Positions 34,006 to 42,383 of a DNA stretch of 64,000 bases are shown in pieces. The notes under the pieces were generated by a model. That model worked only from the letters and a program-made list of their open reading frames with translations, did no database searches and was not told the origin of the DNA. A program made the translations under genes and the position numbers. The stretch lies in the NCBI GenBank assembly GCA_021608145.1, contig JAKIHM010000002.1:163334-227333 (forward strand), given 5' to 3'. The stretch comes from Thermovorax subterraneus. GTDB taxonomy: Bacteria; Bacillota; Thermosediminibacteria; Thermosediminibacterales; Thermosediminibacteraceae. The first letter of the stretch is position 1. Every line of letters begins with the position of its first letter.

Positions 34006-35667
34006 CTAATTTATTTTAAGGTTGGTGACGCTGGGCTTTATCTGTGCCTTGACCCTTATATTCCTGCCGACGGTATAAAATCCCCTGACCATGTTAAAGC
34101 ACGACTCCTCGACTATTTCCGCCTCCGCATCTTCGGAAAGCGACCCCAGCGCTGATGCCCTTTCCTTTATCAACTCCATCGCTTGCTTTCGGGCTTTCTC
34201 CAAATTGAATTCCCTGCCTATTTTTTCCCTTATTCCGAGTTCCGGCACAGTTAGATACCCCTGCCCTGTATCGGCAATTAAGGTAATTTCTGCCGTTACC
34301 CTGCTCAAAGCGGCACCGATGGCATTAGCCACTTCGAAGTTTTCAGGAACAATGCACGGAATTTTTAACTTCCGTTCCAGCACCAGAGACAGAGCCTTTG
34401 CGGGCCCGCCGATTATGACGGCTTTTTTCGGAGATATCTTTTCCCCGTATAAAAGCTCCCGAATGGTGTAAACCGGCTTGTTGTTTATATCTTCTAACAG
34501 TTCTTCCACCTTTTCCCTAATTATATCTCCCATTCTTTCAAGAATTAATCGCGCTGTTTCTTCCGGAGAAATCCCCATAATATCCCCTAACTCTTTCATG
34601 GCAAGATAAGCTTTTTCTTTTGTGCCGGCATTTAAAAGTCCCATCAATATCATTGCATCGGTGGGGGTAGGCACCGGTCCCCCTAAAGTTTTAGGCGGTC
34701 CTTCCCTTCGGGGGCCTATAGCCAGTTTGCCCCGTTCGAACCTAACAGCGCTATCCCCGCCGATTGCAACCGAGTGAGAGTAAATAGCCCTCACAACGGT
34801 AGGATAATCCCCTATCCTGATCCCCCTGGGCTCGAGCAGGGGAACCCCTCCTGCAAAAAAAGAAATATCTGTCGTAGTTCCACCTATATCCAGAACAACC
34901 GCATCTTCGTTGATACCGGAAAGCCCCCAGCACCCCATTACGCTGGCAGAAGGCCCTGACAGAACGGTATACACCGGAAAAGAAACTGCTTTTTTAAGAT
35001 TCATTGTCCCACCATCAGCCTTGAGCACATTTACGGGAGCTGTTATCCCTCTTTCTTCAAAAGCTTTCTCTATGGCCGAAGCGAAATAACTAAAGCGTTC
35101 GTACACGGCCGCATTAAGATACGTGGTGTAAACTCTTCTCGGAAAATTCAGTTTCCCTGAAAGGGCATGTCCCATTACGACAGGAAAGAAATCTACTCCT
35201 AGTAATTCTTTCACCTTTAACTCGTGGATGGGATTTCGGACGGAAAACTTTGTCGCAATTCCGATGGTAGAAATTCCCTTCTCTTTAAACCGAACAGCAG
35301 CCTCTCTAATTATGCTCTCATTAAAAGGCTTAATTTCCTGGCCCCGATGATCTATGTAGCCATCGAGAAATACGTTTTCTTCACCGCACGCTAAAAATGA
35401 AGCATCTAGCCCGGGGCCACTTTCCAATATCATGCCTACGGGCGATGTCTTTCCCTCAAGTACTGCATTAGTGCATAAAGTGGTACTTAAATTAACCCGC
35501 TCAATCTCACTGGGACCTTCGTTTTTCAAAAGTTCATCAACCGCCCGACAAATACCTTCAATCATTGAAATTGATGCATAGGGCACCTTTGATTTTTTTA
35601 TTACCTTTCCGTTGCCTAAAAGTACAGCGTCGATATGAGTGCCCCCGACGTCGAGGCCTATTATCAC
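34006..35667 (-). CDS. hydantoinase/oxoprolinase A-type protein
   Basis: 553 residues of the HyuA family with an ASKHA ATPase fold: IIGLDVGGTHIDAVLLGNGKV at the N terminus, TTLCTNAVLEGK, VVLDIGGTTTDISFFAGG (phosphate 2), and PKKAVIIGGPAKALS (adenosine motif). HyuA proteins hydrolyse hydantoins or oxoproline using ATP, usually with a HyuB partner; no hyuB is next to it here. Length is shorter than classic HyuA (about 680), lacking part of the C-terminal domain. GTG start behind GGAGGGAG. Located between murB and the deacetylase gene. Confidence 0.85.
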   Translation of the reverse strand: MIIGLDVGGTHIDAVLLGNGKVIKKSKVPYASISMIEGICRAVDELLKNEGPSEIERVNLSTTLCTNAVLEGKTSPVGMILESGPGLDASFLACGEENVFLDGYIDHRGQEIKPFNESIIREAAVRFKEKGISTIGIATKFSVRNPIHELKVKELLGVDFFPVVMGHALSGKLNFPRRVYTTYLNAAVYERFSYFASAIEKAFEERGITAPVNVLKADGGTMNLKKAVSFPVYTVLSGPSASVMGCWGLSGINEDAVVLDIGGTTTDISFFAGGVPLLEPRGIRIGDYPTVVRAIYSHSVAIGGDSAVRFERGKLAIGPRREGPPKTLGGPVPTPTDAMILMGLLNAGTKEKAYLAMKELGDIMGISPEETARLILERMGDIIREKVEELLEDINNKPVYTIRELLYGEKISPKKAVIIGGPAKALSLVLERKLKIPCIVPENFEVANAIGAALSRVTAEITLIADTGQGYLTVPELGIREKIGREFNLEKARKQAMELIKERASALGSLSEDAEAEIVEESCFNMVRGFYTVGRNIRVKAQIKPSVTNLKIN

Positions 35668-35679
35668 TTCTTCTCCCTC

Positions 35680-36594
35680 CTAACCCTCTCCTACCACCTT
35701 TATTTCGGGTTCGAGCAAGATACCAAATTCCTCTTTGACTTTGTTTTGAATGATTTGTATTAAACTAAGCACGTCTTGGGCAGAGGCATTGCCGGTATTT
35801 ACTATAAAACCTGCGTGAAGCTCGGAAACCATCGCATCTCCAACTCTATAACCCTTTAACCCAGCCTTTTCAATCAAAAAACCCGCATAATTCCCAAGCG
35901 GTCTTTTGAAGGTGCTGCCGGCGCTGGGCATATTCAAAGGTTGCTTCATTTTTCTTTGTTTGGAAAATTCCTCCATCTTTCTTTTTATATCTTCATAAAT
36001 ACCGGGCTCTAACTCAAGCTTTGCTTCAAGGACTATTTTTCCCCCGGTTTGCAGTTTGCACCACCGGTAAGAAAACTCCAGCTCTTCATTTTTCATGGAA
36101 CATATTTCTCCATTAAAATCCATTACCATAACTTCTTTTACCACTTTTGCCATTTCTCCATCGTACGCTCCTGCATTCATTATTATCGCTCCCCCTAAAG
36201 TTCCTGGAATACCGCTTGCGAACTCCAAGCCTGTAAGGCTGTTCTCTAAGGCTGATTTGGCGACCACCGATAAAAGCACACCGGCTTTTGCCTTTATTGT
36301 CCTTCCCTCTACATTAATATCGTTGAAATTTTGGGCAATCTTAATTACAACTCCTCTTATCCCCTTGTCCCTCACCAGCAGGTTCGTGCCATTTCCCATC
36401 ACAAAAATTGGAATGTTTCTTGGACCGCAATAATTTACCACCTTCTTTATTTCGTCTACGTTTTGAGGTAACACCATCACGTCCGCGGGTCCGCCTATCC
36501 GAAATGAGGTATGATATTTCATCGGCTCGTCTATTTTCACCTTATCGGAAGTTATTAATTTACAAAGGTCGTTGTAGATGGAAAATTTTTCCAC
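35680..36594 (-). CDS. murB: UDP-N-acetylenolpyruvoylglucosamine reductase
   Basis: 304 residues, type II MurB. FAD-binding segment YHTSFRIGGPADVMVLPQ and GNGTNLLVRDKGIRGVVIK, then GIPGTLGGAIIMNAGAYDGEM, RWCKLQTG, and catalytic C-terminal pieces PSAGSTFKRPLGNYAGFLIEKAGLKG (Ser) and HAGFIVNTGNASAQDVL. It reduces UDP-GlcNAc-enolpyruvate to UDP-MurNAc with NADPH. The GTG start follows AAAGGGAG. First gene of the murB-hyuA-deacetylase run; a TATAAT box lies at 36676-36681 without a convincing -35. The palindrome at 36624-36636 sits between them. Confidence 0.95.
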   Translation of the reverse strand: MEKFSIYNDLCKLITSDKVKIDEPMKYHTSFRIGGPADVMVLPQNVDEIKKVVNYCGPRNIPIFVMGNGTNLLVRDKGIRGVVIKIAQNFNDINVEGRTIKAKAGVLLSVVAKSALENSLTGLEFASGIPGTLGGAIIMNAGAYDGEMAKVVKEVMVMDFNGEICSMKNEELEFSYRWCKLQTGGKIVLEAKLELEPGIYEDIKRKMEEFSKQRKMKQPLNMPSAGSTFKRPLGNYAGFLIEKAGLKGYRVGDAMVSELHAGFIVNTGNASAQDVLSLIQIIQNKVKEEFGILLEPEIKVVGEG

Positions 36595-36623
36595 AGTTAT
36601 CTCCCTTTCGCTCGAATTTCATT

Positions 36624-36636
36624 CGAACATTGTTCG
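36624..36636. promoter_or_regulatory. palindrome CGAACATTGTTCG in the murB 5' region
   Basis: Perfect inverted repeat CGAAC-ATT-GTTCG about 30 bases before the murB start, with a second TTCGAA half nearby. It resembles the Gram-positive LexA box but has three rather than four central bases. Possible operator, unproven. Confidence 0.3.
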
Positions 36637-36726
36637 GATTTTTCTTTGCTTCTTTTAAGTCACCTTCTATCATAAATTATACATTAATTCTACTAACTAA
36701 TTATCAAAACTAGAAAAAATTTATCT

Positions 36727-36930
36727 CTAAATTTTTAAAGAATAAGCTTCCAATATGTTTTCACCATATAGAATTACAAAAGTATGTGGGACAAAGTCTG
36801 CGAAAAAAATAAAGCCGCCATTTAGAGCAAATCCGCTCATGTCTACACGGATAACCGTTACAATGGTATAACCACCATGTTCTATCGGGCAAATCCCCAT
36901 AAAAAAGCTTTCATTCATCACTTTCGACAT
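36727..36930 (-). CDS. small hypothetical protein
   Basis: 67 residues: MSKVMNESFFMGICPIEHGG, then beta-rich hydrophobic segments (YTIVTVIRVDMSGFALNGGF, FVPHTFVILYGENILEAYSL). No clear signal peptide and one Cys. ATG at 36928-36930 follows GGGGGGATTTC; longer upstream extension would run through the terminator at 37003-37059 and is discarded. A weak all-AT hairpin (36713-36735) may end it. It stands alone between dat and murB. No family recognised; the strong ribosome-binding site is the main evidence. Confidence 0.55.
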   Translation of the reverse strand: MSKVMNESFFMGICPIEHGGYTIVTVIRVDMSGFALNGGFIFFADFVPHTFVILYGENILEAYSLKI

Positions 36931-37002
36931 GAAATCCCCCCGTAATAAAGATAAAAATTTTATTCCGCTATTTAGAATTTCCATTGATAGGAAAAAATTG
37001 CA

Positions 37003-37059
37003 CAAAAAATGGGTAAAAGGTCTCAAAGGCATAGCCTTGCCCCTAACACCTTTTACCCT
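37003..37059 (-). terminator. Rho-independent terminator after dat
   Basis: Minus strand GGGTAAAAGGT pairs with ACCTTTTACCC, with inner GGGCAAGGC/GCCTTTGA, then ATTTTTTG. Long two-tier stem closing the hprK operon. Confidence 0.88.
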
Positions 37060-37091
37060 ATCTATATTAACGTGCAAGTAAAATTATACGC

Positions 37092-37943
37092 CTACTGGTC
37101 AACGGTCTTTGTCAATTTTCGGAATTCCTCGATTATGTTCCTTGTCAAACTCCCTGGGACGCCATCTCCTATTATCTTGCCATCGACTTTTACTATCGGC
37201 ATTACCTCTGTCATGGTCCCCGTAAGGAATACTTCGTCTGCATCGAGTAGCTGGTCTAAAGAGAAGGTCTCTTCCCTGAGCTCTAAATCCAATTTTTCTG
37301 CAATTTCGAGCACAACCCCTCTTGTGATCCCGTGCAAGATGAAATTGTTTGCCGGATGGGTAAGGAGCTTATTGCTTTTTACAATAAATACGTTGCTACT
37401 CGAAGCTTCAGTTACTATACCTCCCCTGTGAAATATGGCCTCATAGGCACCCGCTCTCTTGGCCTTTTCTTTTGCAATACAGTTCGGAATGAGCTGAACG
37501 GTCTTTACATTACAGCGCATCCACCGCTCATCGGGGACAGTAATGGCGCTCACGCCGTTTTCATAGTACTCTTCCGGCTGGGGTTTGGCCTCGCGTGCTA
37601 TTACCACCCAGGTGCATGAACTTTTCTCCGGGAAATTATGCTGGCGAGGTGCCGCACCGCGGGTGACCTGGATGTAAACCGAAGCATCCTTAAATCCTCC
37701 ATCTGCCACCGCCTTTTTGCAAACTTCCTTCAAAGTTTCGATGTCAAAGTCGAAATTTAAGTAGATCTCCTGGGCGCCTTTCTTCAGTCTTTCTAAGTGC
37801 CTATCCAGATAAAAGAACCTGCCTTCGTAAACCCTTACTACTTCATAAAGACCATCGCCGAATTGGAATCCCCTGTCCTCCACCGATACTTTTGCATCAC
37901 TGTAGTCCACTCTCTTTCCGTTTAAATAAACAATGGTCATCAT
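37092..37943 (-). CDS. dat: D-amino acid aminotransferase (D-alanine transaminase)
   Basis: 283 residues, fold-type IV PLP enzyme. YLNGKRVDYSDAKVSVEDRGFQFGDGLYEVVRVY leads into RWMRCNVKTVQLIPNCIAKEKAKRAGA (PLP lysine in NVKTVQLIPN) and GGIVTEASSSNVFIV. The RW-x-RC-x-(I/V)K-(S/T)-x2-L-x-PN pattern is that of D-amino-acid aminotransferase rather than IlvE. It makes D-Glu/D-Ala for peptidoglycan. Two adjacent ATGs (37943, 37940) follow GGGGGG. Last gene of the hprK-isomerase-PHP-dat run. Confidence 0.88.
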   Translation of the reverse strand: MMTIVYLNGKRVDYSDAKVSVEDRGFQFGDGLYEVVRVYEGRFFYLDRHLERLKKGAQEIYLNFDFDIETLKEVCKKAVADGGFKDASVYIQVTRGAAPRQHNFPEKSSCTWVVIAREAKPQPEEYYENGVSAITVPDERWMRCNVKTVQLIPNCIAKEKAKRAGAYEAIFHRGGIVTEASSSNVFIVKSNKLLTHPANNFILHGITRGVVLEIAEKLDLELREETFSLDQLLDADEVFLTGTMTEVMPIVKVDGKIIGDGVPGSLTRNIIEEFRKLTKTVDQ

Positions 37944-37957
37944 AAAAACCCCCCAAA

Positions 37958-38719
37958 CTAAATTTTTACTCCAGGGTCCTGCCTCAGTGGTTGGATTTCC
38001 CTTCCCTTCGACTTTAAATAAGAGATTATTTTTTCCACCGATGTATTGAGTATATTTTCTTCGGGAAGGCCGGCTTCCTCTATCACGCTCAGGGCCTTTT
38101 CAAAATTGCCCACGTCAAAACATATATGAGCATCGCTTCCTACCACAATTTTCGCTCCGAGTTTTGCCGCTTTTTTTGCAATCAACAGGCAATTTTCCTC
38201 GCTGCCGCGTCTACTTACTGTAAAAGAACTATTGTTGATTTCAATGTGCACGCCGTATTCTATAGCAGCTTCGATAACTTTATCTATATCAATTGGGAAT
38301 TCGGGATTCCCTGGATGCACAAGCACATCTACATAAGGATTCTTCATGGCATTTATGGCCGCCCGGGTGTTTTCTTCAACTGTACCGCCGGGGTAACAAT
38401 AAGTGTGAAAGCCGGCAAGCACTATGTCTAGATTCTTGAGATAATTTTCCGGCAGGTCTAATGTCCCGTCGTAATCTAAAATATTGGCCTCTACTCCGCG
38501 AAGGATGAAAACCCCCTCAATTTGTCTGGGCAATACTTTCAGGTTGCCGAAATGATAAGGATGTGGGCCTCCTGGCATTGAAGGCCCGTGATCCGTTATG
38601 GCTATCATTTTGAGACCCTTAGTCGCAGCCGCTTTAGCATTTTCGAGGACGGTACTATAGGCATGGCCGCTTGCCACTGTATGACAGTGAGTATCTACTT
38701 CTAGTCTCAAAAAAATCAC
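37958..38719 (-). CDS. PHP-domain phosphatase, YcdX-like (second copy)
   Basis: 253 residues. Metal ligands EVDTHCHTVASGHAYS, AITDHGPSMPGG, GVEANILDYDG, GFHTYCY, LVHPGNPEFPID and GSDAHICFDVG. Same family and length as the gene at 25392-26153, sharing blocks such as EANx..DGxLDLPE. Probable phosphoesterase; substrate unknown. Start is either GTG 38719 or TTG 38710; AAGGCGA fits the TTG better by spacing. It lies between the isomerase and dat genes in the hprK operon. Confidence 0.87.
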   Translation of the reverse strand: MIFLRLEVDTHCHTVASGHAYSTVLENAKAAATKGLKMIAITDHGPSMPGGPHPYHFGNLKVLPRQIEGVFILRGVEANILDYDGTLDLPENYLKNLDIVLAGFHTYCYPGGTVEENTRAAINAMKNPYVDVLVHPGNPEFPIDIDKVIEAAIEYGVHIEINNSSFTVSRRGSEENCLLIAKKAAKLGAKIVVGSDAHICFDVGNFEKALSVIEEAGLPEENILNTSVEKIISYLKSKGREIQPLRQDPGVKI

Positions 38720-38741
38720 TCGCCTTCCCTATTTTCATTAG

Positions 38742-39797
38742 TCAGTCTTTCATCCTGCTTTTCAGGGTATTTATAAAATCAATTTCAGTCGGGTCTTTTT
38801 CATTTAACACAGCAAGATAGGCGCTCACGTAGTCACCGAATATAACGTGGTACATAATCCTCTCCAATCTGGTTTCACCAAGCGGCCATACTTCACTTAT
38901 GCCCGAGACCATTTCTCTTATAAGAGCTGAGGTAATTTCGATCCTCTTTTTGACGCGTTCGTTTTCCTCGGGCGACCTCAAAATAACAATTTCCATCATT
39001 TTAAGGAGTCTAGGCTCTCCTTCGAAGCCCATTATCTCGTTGTGATTGAGCTCGGGGAAAACATTGAAGAATGCAGGATGCTTGCCGTTTTCATTCATCT
39101 GCCCCTTCCAGCGCACTGCCAAGGCGTCGGTTACTCCTTGGGAGCCGTATATTACTGGAATTTTTCCGTAAAGCCTCCTCGCAAGGGCCTTAGCCGGGTT
39201 TTTATCTTCAGGAACTTGGGGTTCCAAATCCTGTCTTACTTTTTTCATAAGTTCGATTGCACCCGGAATTTGCTTTGTACAATTACGTATGATTCCCGCT
39301 TCTTCCAATAGCACCAAAAGCGGCATGAAAGAATATCCTATGGCCGCGCGCGGAGGCATCCCGGCCGGTATAGTAATCACCGGCACTTCATCCGCCATAG
39401 CTTTATTTTTAAGCTCTCCTCCTGTTGTTATGGCCACAATCTTGGCTTTTTTCTCCTTTGCTTCATTGTAGGCCGCAAGGGTTTCCTCAGTATTCCCCGA
39501 ATAACTGGATGCTATTACTAATGTCCTCTCATCCACATAAGAAGGCAAGTGATAGTCTCTGTTCACTACGATGGGAATATAGCATGAATCTTGGGCCATC
39601 ATCCGGGTGAGGTCTCCGCCTATAGCCGAGCCTCCCATACCGCTTATAACGACGTTGACGATATTATGAAATTTCAGGCCCTTTACCGCACTGTCTGCGA
39701 TCTTTACTGCCTCTTCGCATTGTTCCGGAAGCTTGTAAATGAGGTCGAACATCCCTTCTTTGTCTAGCTGCTTTAATTTTTCTCGTTCATCCAACAT
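38742..39797 (-). CDS. bifunctional phosphoglucose/phosphomannose isomerase
   Basis: 351 residues with two SIS domains: VVISGMGGSAIGGDLTRMM (first phosphate loop), VIASSYSGNTEETLAAYNEA (second), PRAAIGYSFMPLLVLLEE, and C-terminal HNEIMGFE with the catalytic region. This is the archaeal/thermophile-type PGI/PMI that interconverts glucose-6-P or mannose-6-P with fructose-6-P. ATG after AAAGGGGGAAT, four bases past hprK. Linking a sugar-phosphate isomerase with HPr kinase suggests coordination of glycolytic flux with carbon control. Confidence 0.92.
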   Translation of the reverse strand: MLDEREKLKQLDKEGMFDLIYKLPEQCEEAVKIADSAVKGLKFHNIVNVVISGMGGSAIGGDLTRMMAQDSCYIPIVVNRDYHLPSYVDERTLVIASSYSGNTEETLAAYNEAKEKKAKIVAITTGGELKNKAMADEVPVITIPAGMPPRAAIGYSFMPLLVLLEEAGIIRNCTKQIPGAIELMKKVRQDLEPQVPEDKNPAKALARRLYGKIPVIYGSQGVTDALAVRWKGQMNENGKHPAFFNVFPELNHNEIMGFEGEPRLLKMMEIVILRSPEENERVKKRIEITSALIREMVSGISEVWPLGETRLERIMYHVIFGDYVSAYLAVLNEKDPTEIDFINTLKSRMKD

Positions 39798-39800
39798 TTA

Positions 39801-40745
39801 TCATTCCCCCTTTGCATTGTTATTTTCCTCTTCCTCCTGGATCTTGTCCATAATTTTTTGGGCAAAAATCAGCGCCGCATTATAGCCCATGGCTTTTAAT
39901 CTGCGGTCCATCGCCGCAACTTCTATAATAGCGGCAAGATTTCTTCCAGGTCTTATCGGAATAGTCTTTTTCGGAATAGAAGATTCCAAGATTGTTATCA
40001 TTTCCTCTTCAAGGCCAAGCCGGTCTTTTTCTTTATATTTTTCCCACTCTACTATTTCTATCACCAAATCTATTCTCATGTCATCTCTCACGGCTCCTGC
40101 GCCAAATACGGTCTTCACATCTATGATGCCAAGTCCCCTCACTTCCAGGTAATGGCGAACCACTTCGGGAGCCGACCCTATCAACACATTTTTGGCTACC
40201 TGCTTTATTTCCACTACATCGTCGGCCACTAAACGGTGACCTCTTTTTATGAGTTCTACCGCCGTCTCGCTCTTTCCTATCCCACTTTCACCGACCAGCA
40301 AGATTCCCACGCCGTAAACATCCATAAGAACCCCATGAACGGTAGTCCTAGGAGCCATTTCGCTCTCAAGAAAGTCTGTCAATCTGCTCATGAGCCTGGT
40401 AGTGGCTTCCGAGGTCCTCAGCACCCACCTGCCGTACTTTTTCGCGAGCTTCAAGAATTCCCTGGAAGGCTCAAGATTCCTCGTAATTATAACGCACGGA
40501 ATCTGGTATGAGAAAAGTTTTTCCAGGCGCTCTAGCCTCACTTCAGGTGGCAAGCTTTTTAAAAAAGTGATTTCAGACATTCCGAGTATTTGGATCCTTT
40601 CATAGGCAAAATAATCAAAAAACCCAGCGAGCTCAAGGCCTGGCCGGTTAAGGTCGCTGACGGAAATTTCCGGCAGACTTTTTGATTTTACCAGCACCTC
40701 TAGGTTAAATTTATCTATGACCCGCTTTAAATTTAACCCCTTCAA
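39801..40745 (-). CDS. hprK: HPr kinase/phosphorylase
   Basis: 314 residues. The N-terminal DRTGG-related domain (PGLELAGFFDYFAYERIQILGMSE) is followed by the catalytic domain: VYGVGILLVGESGIGKSETAVELI (Walker A), RLVADDVVEI, and EVRGLGIIDVKTVFGAGAVRD (HprK signature). It phosphorylates HPr at Ser46 in response to ATP and fructose bisphosphate and removes the phosphate with Pi. Its substrate with an intact Ser46 is encoded at 22338-22604. TTG start behind GGGGTG. Heads a four-gene operon. Confidence 0.96.
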   Translation of the reverse strand: MKGLNLKRVIDKFNLEVLVKSKSLPEISVSDLNRPGLELAGFFDYFAYERIQILGMSEITFLKSLPPEVRLERLEKLFSYQIPCVIITRNLEPSREFLKLAKKYGRWVLRTSEATTRLMSRLTDFLESEMAPRTTVHGVLMDVYGVGILLVGESGIGKSETAVELIKRGHRLVADDVVEIKQVAKNVLIGSAPEVVRHYLEVRGLGIIDVKTVFGAGAVRDDMRIDLVIEIVEWEKYKEKDRLGLEEEMITILESSIPKKTIPIRPGRNLAAIIEVAAMDRRLKAMGYNAALIFAQKIMDKIQEEEENNNAKGE

Positions 40746-40842
40746 AATTTACACCCCGTAAAATTAATTCTACAAAAAAGAGTTAATTCCTCCCTTATGG
40801 AAATACTAGTTAGTAGAAAACTTTTACCGCGGAGGTGTGACC

Positions 40843-41040
40843 ATGCCCAATCTAAAGTGCAACGTCACCACCTGCAAATACAACAAAAACTTAGAGTGCT
40901 GCGCCGAAAACGTTATGGTCAATGCCATAAGGCCTAACTGTACTTCTAAAGAAGGCACCTATTGCGATGCTTATGCCAGAAAAGACTCCACTGAAAGCGG
41001 AAGCTGCGTTAACAACGATAGCAGATTTTGCTGGGATTAA
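40843..41040 (+). CDS. DUF1540 domain protein, cysteine-rich
   Basis: 65 residues with eight cysteines in the DUF1540 pattern: CNVTTCKYNKNLECCAENV near the start, then CTSKEGTYCDAY and C near the C terminus. Clostridial DUF1540 proteins are small, sometimes duplicated and probably metal-binding; function unknown. ATG at 40843 is seven bases after GGAGG (40831-40835); a GTG at 40837 is too close. It is transcribed away from hprK, with the divergent intergenic region at 40746-40842, and followed by a terminator. Confidence 0.85.
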   Translation: MPNLKCNVTTCKYNKNLECCAENVMVNAIRPNCTSKEGTYCDAYARKDSTESGSCVNNDSRFCWD

Positions 41041-41046
41041 CCGGCT

Positions 41047-41080
41047 AAAGCTAGGGGATCATCATCCCCTGGCTTTTTTG
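41047..41080 (+). terminator. Rho-independent terminator after the DUF1540 gene
   Basis: AAAGCTAGGGGA, loop TCATCA, TCCCCTGGCTTTTTT. Confidence 0.9.
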
Positions 41081-41156
41081 GTCCTTGCTATAAACCGCTA
41101 TAATTTGTTAAAATAACATCACCCGACATATTACAAAGCGAAAGGAAAAGATCGCA

Positions 41157-42038
41157 ATGAAAAAACACAAAATTGCTTCCATTTTATATCTTTTGCTCAT
41201 AATAATCACTGCTATACTTATTGCTGGTTGCTCGGCGGAGGTTAATCTCGAACAGGAAAACGAAACGAATCCTCCCGGAACGCTCAAAGTCAGCTTTTTG
41301 GACGTAGGCCAGGCAGATAGCATATTTATCGTCCTTCCCGGCGGCAGCACCATGCTGGTAGATGCCGGAAACAACGACGATTCAGAAACGATAATCAATT
41401 ATATAAAGGGTCTAGGAATAAAGAGAATCGACGCCGTTGTTGTTACCCATCCCCACGAGGACCATATAGGTTCCATGGACGAAGTGATACGCGTTTTCGA
41501 TATAGGAAAGGTCTACATGCCAAGGGTCACAACCACCACCAGGTCTTTTGAAAATTTTCTAAATGCAGTCTCCCAAAAGAAACTTAAGATAACCCCGTTA
41601 AAAGGCGGAATGAACATACCATTAGAAGAAGATGTCGACATTAAAGTGCTCGCCCCTAACAGCACCCGCTACGATGATTTGAACAACTACAGTGCGGTGC
41701 TTAAAATAACTTATGAAAATATTTCCTTCCTTTTGACCGGCGATGCCGAAAAGCTCTCTGAGGAAGAAATGCTGAAAGCAGGTTACGACCTAAAGGCAGA
41801 CGTCCTAAAAGTAGGACACCACGGCAGCAGTTCAAGCACATCCGTAGAATTCTTAAAGGCGGTGTCTCCTAAGTACGCTGTAATAAGCTACGGAAAAAAT
41901 AACGATTACGGCCACCCCCACCGAGAAACCCTACAAAAACTAAAAGAACATGGAATTAAAATTTACTCGACTGCCGAAAACGGACATATTGTAATGGAAA
42001 GCAACGGAACGAGTTTAAAGGTTACCACCATAAAATAA
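41157..42038 (+). CDS. MBL-fold (ComEC/Rec2-type) lipoprotein
   Basis: 293 residues. A lipoprotein signal ends in ITAILIAGCSA (lipobox LIAG-C). The mature part is a metallo-beta-lactamase domain: FLDVGQADSIFIVLPGG, VDAGNNDDSE, VVTHPHEDHIGSMD (HxHxDH), LLTGDAEKLSEEEM, DVLKVGHHGSSSSTS and YGHPHRETLQKL. It resembles the C-terminal beta-lactamase part of ComEC without the membrane channel, a free-standing type found in many Firmicutes and often near DUF3006, as here. Likely an extracellular nuclease or phosphodiesterase-like enzyme. ATG behind AAAGGAAAAG. Confidence 0.9.
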   Translation: MKKHKIASILYLLLIIITAILIAGCSAEVNLEQENETNPPGTLKVSFLDVGQADSIFIVLPGGSTMLVDAGNNDDSETIINYIKGLGIKRIDAVVVTHPHEDHIGSMDEVIRVFDIGKVYMPRVTTTTRSFENFLNAVSQKKLKITPLKGGMNIPLEEDVDIKVLAPNSTRYDDLNNYSAVLKITYENISFLLTGDAEKLSEEEMLKAGYDLKADVLKVGHHGSSSSTSVEFLKAVSPKYAVISYGKNNDYGHPHRETLQKLKEHGIKIYSTAENGHIVMESNGTSLKVTTIK

Positions 42039-42167
42039 GCTATACATGGTAATAATTGACGTAATTAACGGTTTACCGAAGGAAGAATTCTTAAAGAGGA
42101 AATAACATTGCAATTAGAGGGTTTTGTAATATTTAAAAAAATAGCAAAAGCAAGGGGAGGATAAATA

Positions 42168-42383
42168 ATGCCGAAAAAAGGCATACTAGACCGGTTCGAA
42201 GGGGACTTTGCGGTTATCGAAACTTTTGAGGGAAGGACGATGAATATAAAAAAACGATTCCTTCCCGAAAACGCTCGGGAAGGAGATGTAATAGATTTAG
42301 ATGATCTATCTATAGATGAACCTTTAACAAGACGGCGTAAGGAAAAAATACAAAAACTAGCCGAAAGGCTTTTCGAAGATTAG
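42168..42383 (+). CDS. DUF3006 family protein
   Basis: 71 residues: GILDRFEGDFAVIETFEGRT, NIKKRFLPENAREGDVIDL, and a basic C-terminal helix. This is the usual DUF3006 length and pattern; these proteins commonly follow an MBL-fold ComEC-like gene. The function is unknown. Strong GGGGAGG before the ATG. Its stop overlaps the convergent aminopeptidase gene's stop by four bases. The 129 bases between it and the MBL gene hold only a very short open frame without a ribosome-binding site. Confidence 0.85.
   Translation: MPKKGILDRFEGDFAVIETFEGRTMNIKKRFLPENAREGDVIDLDDLSIDEPLTRRRKEKIQKLAERLFED

Noticed and set aside
42046..42105. 19-codon open frame (MVIIDVINGLPKEEFLKRK) between the MBL-fold gene and DUF3006
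   Set aside because: No ribosome-binding site and too short; kept only as intergenic sequence.
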